From contig NZ_SJSO01000005.1 in assembly GCF_004331735.1 (NCBI RefSeq), positions 1 through 64,000 on the forward strand: a DNA stretch of 64,000 nucleotides, read 5' to 3'. Below are positions 60,847-64,000 of the stretch, piece by piece (the stretch's first letter is position 1; every line of letters starts with the position of its first letter). The notes under the pieces are model-generated. The model was not told the origin of the DNA. It did no database searches and saw only the letters and a program-made list of their open reading frames with translations. The DNA is from Pedobacter psychrodurus (lineage in GTDB: Bacteria; Bacteroidota; Bacteroidia; Sphingobacteriales; Sphingobacteriaceae). Both the position numbers and the translations under genes were made by a program.

Positions 60847-60876
60847 TTTAAAGTAAAAATAAAGTTGCTCCGTCTT
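60847..60876 (+). promoter_or_regulatory. Putative ECF promoter of the small-protein/Hsp20 operon
   Basis: TTTAAAGTAA (60847-60856), 13-bp spacer, CCGTCTT (60870-60876), matching the element before the ECF sigma gene at 59381 exactly in the 10-mer, spacing and CCGT. It lies 79 bp before the first ATG. Confidence 0.5.
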
Positions 60877-60954
60877 CCTATATAAATAACAAAAACAAAG
60901 ATGTGTTAGTCAATTTGTTCATGATGAATTGATTACAATAAAAAATATAAACAG

Positions 60955-61221
60955 ATGAAAAAAATATTAAAAACCATAGGATTCGGGATTGTACTTGGTG
61001 CAGTCGCTTTCTTCATCCCATTTGCGTTCAAATTTATATTCGCCATCATGCTGATCGGTTTAATGTTCAGGATTTTTATCGGTAAACGATACCATTATTT
61101 CCATTACCGCTTTAACGGCTTCGAGAATCATTACAACCCAATTGTACCGATCGATAACCAATGGTATAGACCAACCGTACAAAGCAATGGAACAGTTAAC
61201 AATATTAACGTAAATGATTAA
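60955..61221 (+). CDS. Small membrane protein, first gene of presumed ECF target operon
   Basis: 88 residues. A long hydrophobic stretch (about 7-45) could form two short helices, followed by an aromatic and His-rich tail (KRYHYFHYRFNGFENHYNP) and an Asn-rich end. No family recognised. Start chosen at the ATG 79 bp after the ECF-type promoter. Next gene begins 5 bp later. Confidence 0.7.
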   Translation: MKKILKTIGFGIVLGAVAFFIPFAFKFIFAIMLIGLMFRIFIGKRYHYFHYRFNGFENHYNPIVPIDNQWYRPTVQSNGTVNNINVND

Positions 61222-61226
61222 CCGCC

Positions 61227-61460
61227 ATGAAAGCATTTAGAATATTATTGGCATTGGCTGTTGCCGCAGGAACTTTTTACAGCTTAAATGTACTGGCCGT
61301 TCAGAATGGATACCGCGACCGGTTAGATTTTAAAAACAGGCATTATCGTGATGATTGCCAACAAGAACATCATAGAAACCATAGTTACAGTCATCACAAC
61401 GGAAAAATGGATGATACCGTGATTACACCTATTGACAGTATAAACAAAGTAAATAGATAG
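61227..61460 (+). CDS. Small exported His-rich protein
   Basis: 77 residues. Residues 1-26 look like a signal peptide or anchor (ILLALAVAAGTFYSLNVLA). The rest is polar and rich in His and Asp (DDCQQEHHRNHSYSHHNGKMDD), suggesting possible metal binding. No family recognised. Lies 4 bp from the next gene, in a tight operon. Confidence 0.7.
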   Translation: MKAFRILLALAVAAGTFYSLNVLAVQNGYRDRLDFKNRHYRDDCQQEHHRNHSYSHHNGKMDDTVITPIDSINKVNR

Positions 61461-61464
61461 CATT

Positions 61465-61857
61465 ATGTCACAGGTACTTTTTTTAAGCGATCCATCTCAG
61501 GCCGATGTCAGTCCGATTTTGGGTATGGCAAACGAACTGATTACCAGGGGAGAGAAAGTAACTTTCTTTAGCTCGGATGAATTTAAAGCCCCTATAGAAC
61601 AAATCGGCGCTGATTTTAAAGCCTACAATCGGGAACTGAATATTTTTCAAGGGAAAAAGGTTATGGATGAAGAAGAGAAACCTAAATCGGGACTGATCAG
61701 CGCACTGCTTGAACCAATGAAATTTATCGACGATATTTTGGTTCAGATAAGGGGTTTAAAATTTGACTATGCCGTTTTCTCGCCAGCTTATCCCTATGCA
61801 AATATCATTACACAGCTATTGGGAATCCCTAAAACGGAGGAGGCCGTTTACAACTAA
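61465..61857 (+). CDS. Truncated UGT/MGT-type glycosyltransferase N-terminal domain
   Basis: 130 residues. SQVLFLSDPSQADVSPILGMANELITRGEKVTFFSSDEFKAPIEQIGADFKAYN matches the acceptor-binding N-terminal domain of macrolide-type glycosyltransferases (family GT1). The chain stops at LLGIPKTEEAVYN, where full enzymes continue for another 270 residues with the UDP-sugar domain. The typical GHVxP motif reads QADVSP, losing the catalytic His. Catalysis is therefore unlikely; it may be a binding protein or a decaying gene. Sits inside the operon with normal spacing. Confidence 0.7.
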   Translation: MSQVLFLSDPSQADVSPILGMANELITRGEKVTFFSSDEFKAPIEQIGADFKAYNRELNIFQGKKVMDEEEKPKSGLISALLEPMKFIDDILVQIRGLKFDYAVFSPAYPYANIITQLLGIPKTEEAVYN

Positions 61858-61911
61858 TATTGGCTTATGCCGATTAATTAACAGAATAAATAACAATTAA
61901 AATTAAACAAA

Positions 61912-62364
61912 ATGTACAAAGAACATAGATGCCATTCGGGCAAGATGCATAGTCGCTTCGGCGCGGGAGAGGGAAGATTTGGGAGGCGCTTTGGTGGTCC
62001 TTTCGGTCACTACAAGCACGACATGTTTAATCAGGGCTTTAGAAAAGTGCCTGTTAACATAGAGGAAACAGAAACCAGCTTTATTATTGAGCTTTTTGCT
62101 CCAGCATTGGTTAAGGAGAACTTAAAGGTGGCTACCAAAGATGATGTATTAACCATTTCTTACCAAGCTGAAGAAGAAGCTGATTCGGCTAAAAAGTATA
62201 GCCGTAGAGAATATAGCAATTGTACCTTCGAAAGAGCTTTTGGCCTTAATGGAAAAGTTTTAATAGAAAATATTTCGGCCAATTACGCCGATGGAATTTT
62301 GAAGGTTACACTACCTAAAAACCCTGAAACGAATACACCAGAGAAAGATATCCTGGTCGACTAA
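61912..62364 (+). CDS. Hsp20/alpha-crystallin family small heat shock protein
   Basis: 150 residues. An unusual N-terminus rich in Gly, Arg and His (CHSGKMHSRFGAGEGRFGRRFGGPFGHYKHDMF) precedes the alpha-crystallin domain (about 42-145: VPVNIEETETSFIIELFAPALVKENLKVATKDDVLTISY ... YADGILKVTLPK). Holds unfolded proteins without ATP. The same G/R/H-rich flavour as other small proteins in this regulon is notable. Last gene of the operon, followed by a terminator. Confidence 0.9.
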   Translation: MYKEHRCHSGKMHSRFGAGEGRFGRRFGGPFGHYKHDMFNQGFRKVPVNIEETETSFIIELFAPALVKENLKVATKDDVLTISYQAEEEADSAKKYSRREYSNCTFERAFGLNGKVLIENISANYADGILKVTLPKNPETNTPEKDILVD

Positions 62365-62383
62365 GTTTCGTCTATTATAATTT

Positions 62384-62420
62384 CCAAGCCCCGATTGCTT
62401 TAAAGCAGTTGGGGCTATTT
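62384..62420 (+). terminator. Terminator after hsp20
   Basis: AAGCCCCGATTGCTTT pairs with AAAGCAGTTGGGGCT (imperfect middle), then ATTTTGTTT. Confidence 0.75.
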
Positions 62421-62494
62421 TGTTTATTGCAATAGGAAGGAGTCATCTAATATTGCTTTTCAAATTACTAAGCAAGCGGATATTGAAATGCCGT

Positions 62495-62525
62495 TTGCTA
62501 TTAGCGGTATTTTAAGGTACTTTTG
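62495..62525 (+). promoter_or_regulatory. Promoter of the DEAD-box helicase gene
   Basis: -33 TTG (62495-62497), 20-bp spacer, -7 TACTTTTG (62518-62525), 23 bp before the TTG start. Confidence 0.6.
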
Positions 62526-62548
62526 CTAAAAGACATAAACACAATAGA

Positions 62549-63769
62549 TTGAATTTTAACGATTTTAATTTTAACCCCGATTTATACGAAGGCTTAATGG
62601 CCATGGGGTATAAAAGCGCTACTCCAATACAAGAACAAGCCATCCCGGTAATTTTAGATAATCATGATCTGATTGCCTGCGCTCAAACCGGTACAGGAAA
62701 AACAGCCAGCTACCTTTTACCCGTAATGGATAAAATTAGCAAAGCTGCTGATAGACACAACAATACCTTGATCTTAGCCCCAACACGTGAGCTTGCGCAA
62801 CAGATCGATTTACAGGTTGAAGCACTGGCTTATTTTACCAATATCAGTTCTTTGGCTGTTTACGGTGGAGGAGATGGTATTGCTTACGAACAGCAAAAAC
62901 GTTCTATGCGCGATGGCGTAGATATTATTATTGCTACCCCGGGTAGGCTGATGGCACATTTATCTTCAGGTGTTTTAAAACTGGAGCATCTGCAGCATTT
63001 GATTTTAGATGAAGCAGATAGGATGTTGGACATGGGCTTTTACGACGATATTATCCGCATTATTAGCTACCTGCCAAAGAAAAGGCAAACGCTTTTATTC
63101 TCGGCTACAATGGCGCCGAAAATAAGAACCATGGCAGGCAAGATTTTGCACGAACCAAGGCAAATTACCATTTCAATTGCTAAACCTGCTGAGGGGATAG
63201 ATCAACAGGCCTATAACATTCATGACCAACAGAAACAGGCCCTATTAACCGATATTTTTAAAAGCGGCCAATATAAGAGCAGTATTATTTTCGTTTCGAC
63301 CAAGGAAAAAGTAAAAGCTTTATACAAAACCTTTAAAGGATTGGGCATTAAAGCCGAAGCTTTCCACTCCGATTTGGGGCAGAAAGAACGTGAAGATATT
63401 TTACTGGCTTTCAAAAACCGTAGGTTGCCAATTTTAATTGGAACAGATGTGTTATCTCGCGGAATCGATGTAGAGGGAATCGACTTGGTAATCAATTATG
63501 ATGTTCCTGGCGATCCGGCTGATTATGTACACCGAATTGGCCGTACGGCAAGAGCAGCAACCAAAGGTACAGCCATTACATTGGTTAATGGGAGAGATAA
63601 GCGCAAATTCGATAACATTGAAAAATTAATCGAGAAGGAAGTTCCACGTATGCCACTGCCAGAAAGTATAGCTGCAATGGAAATTACGCATGTGGAAGAA
63701 AAGAGACCAAAGCATGAGGGCAAGAAAAAGGTTTGGCACAAAAAGAAAAAACCAAAACCTTCTGCATAA
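62549..63769 (+). CDS. DEAD-box RNA helicase (RhlE-like)
   Basis: 406 residues starting at TTG; the promoter position and the family start MNFNDFNFNPDLYEGL exclude later ATGs. Motifs: Q motif (GYKSATPIQEQAIP), I AQTGTGKT, Ia PTRELAQQ, II DEAD, III SAT, IV IIFVSTKE, V GTDVLSRGIDV and VI YVHRIGRTARA. A short Lys-rich tail (KHEGKKKVWHKKKKPKPS) may contact RNA. Roles in ribosome assembly or mRNA decay are typical. Confidence 0.95.
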   Translation: MNFNDFNFNPDLYEGLMAMGYKSATPIQEQAIPVILDNHDLIACAQTGTGKTASYLLPVMDKISKAADRHNNTLILAPTRELAQQIDLQVEALAYFTNISSLAVYGGGDGIAYEQQKRSMRDGVDIIIATPGRLMAHLSSGVLKLEHLQHLILDEADRMLDMGFYDDIIRIISYLPKKRQTLLFSATMAPKIRTMAGKILHEPRQITISIAKPAEGIDQQAYNIHDQQKQALLTDIFKSGQYKSSIIFVSTKEKVKALYKTFKGLGIKAEAFHSDLGQKEREDILLAFKNRRLPILIGTDVLSRGIDVEGIDLVINYDVPGDPADYVHRIGRTARAATKGTAITLVNGRDKRKFDNIEKLIEKEVPRMPLPESIAAMEITHVEEKRPKHEGKKKVWHKKKKPKPSA

Positions 63770-63778
63770 ATTATTTAA

Positions 63779-63811
63779 AACGCCATGAGTACAAATCTTA
63801 TTGGCGTTTTT
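63779..63811 (+). terminator. Helicase gene terminator overlapping the next promoter
   Basis: AAACGCCA pairs with TGGCGTTT around TGAGTACAAATCTTAT, then TTCTTTT. The right arm contains TTG (63801-63803), the -33 candidate of the following gene. Confidence 0.75.
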
Positions 63812-63830
63812 CTTTTATAAATTATCTTTG
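63801..63830 (+). promoter_or_regulatory. Promoter of the AEC permease gene
   Basis: -33 TTG (63801-63803), 19-bp spacer, -7 TATCTTTG (63823-63830), 9 bp before the ATG, implying a very short leader. Confidence 0.55.
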
Positions 63831-63839
63831 CGCTACTCG

Positions 63840-64000
63840 ATGGCAAACTTCATTCTTATCGGTTTATGCATTTTAGCTGGGATTCTTTTCAGAAAAAGTA
63901 AATCGCTACCCAAAGATGCCCACAAAGGCATTAATGCCTGGATTATCTACATTGCATTACCAGCGGTTTCGTTTAAATATCTGCCACATATTACCTGGAC
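63840..64000 (+). CDS. AEC family transporter, N-terminal part (runs off the window)
   Basis: Fifty-three residues are visible: MANFILIGLCILAGILFRK as a first membrane helix, then SLPKDAHKGINAWIIYIALPAVSFKYLP. The GxNxxxxYIALPAxxF pattern is typical of the auxin efflux carrier/malate permease family (Mem_trans). Substrate cannot be assigned from this fragment. Confidence 0.75.
   Translation, partial: MANFILIGLCILAGILFRKSKSLPKDAHKGINAWIIYIALPAVSFKYLPHITW

Larger units (their letters stand above)
60343..60954. other. 612-bp intergenic region
   Basis: No gene. Contains the sigma terminator, R1 copy (60380-60502), R2 copy (60607-60680), a CTCATGATGACATAACGAGG fragment near 60799-60812, and the ECF-type promoter at 60847. 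Repeats separate the sigma unit from its presumed target operon. Confidence 0.65.

Overview
The window looks like a chromosomal segment of a Bacteroidota species, most probably Sphingobacteriaceae and Pedobacter-like. The reasons are moderate to low GC, an LpxC-FabZ fusion, a PorX-type response regulator, lipoproteins with short lipoboxes, start sites without Shine-Dalgarno sequences, and repeated matches to the Bacteroidota promoter (-33 TTG or TTTG, 17-21 bp spacer, -7 TAnnTTTG). The genus is inferred from gene content and protein style; no search was run. No rRNA, tRNA, prophage or CRISPR array was seen.

Region by region: 1-295 is the end of an IS1182-type insertion sequence lying against the efp terminator. 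338-6585 (minus) holds two tandem EF-P genes, an ABC ATPase, a GNAT enzyme and the lipid A genes lpxA, lpxC-fabZ and lpxD. 6708-11506 has an HD phosphohydrolase divergent from porX, then tsaE and an alanine dehydrogenase-like gene. 11844-22662 is rich in envelope and secreted hydrolases: VanX-like dipeptidase, SixA-like phosphatase, a short oxoamine-synthase-like enzyme, a GH18 lipoprotein, a PBP4-type carboxypeptidase, an aspartyl protease with PDZ, a large zinc metalloprotease and a phosphodiester glycosidase. 22767-29310 has a cold shock protein, a frameshifted serine hydrolase, an ECF sigma/anti-sigma pair, an SMR exporter, a Crp-like regulator, a thioesterase, DinB and a sensor kinase. 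gltX and a YpfJ-type metallopeptidase follow.

32155-39053 is a compact six-gene signalling operon: receiver-kinase, a 1194-residue hybrid kinase, a receiver, CheR, a receiver-less CheB and another receiver, with no chemoreceptor, CheA or CheW in the window. 39175-44406 (minus) holds LemA/DUF3137 and two tandem AsmA-like proteins. 45387-50252 is miaB, a sigma54-type activator, lptE, a hypothetical gene and secG. 50387-53657 holds a PhoR-like kinase, a PhoU-like protein and a Pit transporter; the kinase gene and the phoU-like gene are each preceded by TTAACAY-N4-TTAACAT repeats with 11-bp spacing, which look like Pho boxes.

54303-62364 includes a second ECF sigma whose anti-sigma-like partner is fused to carboxypeptidase-regulatory and TonB-type domains, a DUF4197 protein, a beta-propeller lipoprotein and a ketopantoate reductase-like enzyme. 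It also has a third ECF sigma with a downstream operon of small His-rich proteins, a truncated glycosyltransferase-like protein and Hsp20. The third sigma gene and that operon share an exact TTTAAAGTAA-N13-CCGT element, suggesting an autoregulated stress regulon. The window ends with a DEAD-box helicase and the start of an AEC-type permease.

Intergenic DNA carries several dispersed repeat families, including a ~265-bp element in four copies as two pairs. The observations most worth pursuing are the EF-P paralogue lacking the modified lysine, the CheB/CheR kinase module, the Pho-box pair, the ECF regulon motif and an orphan minus-strand transcription unit at 1900-2080.
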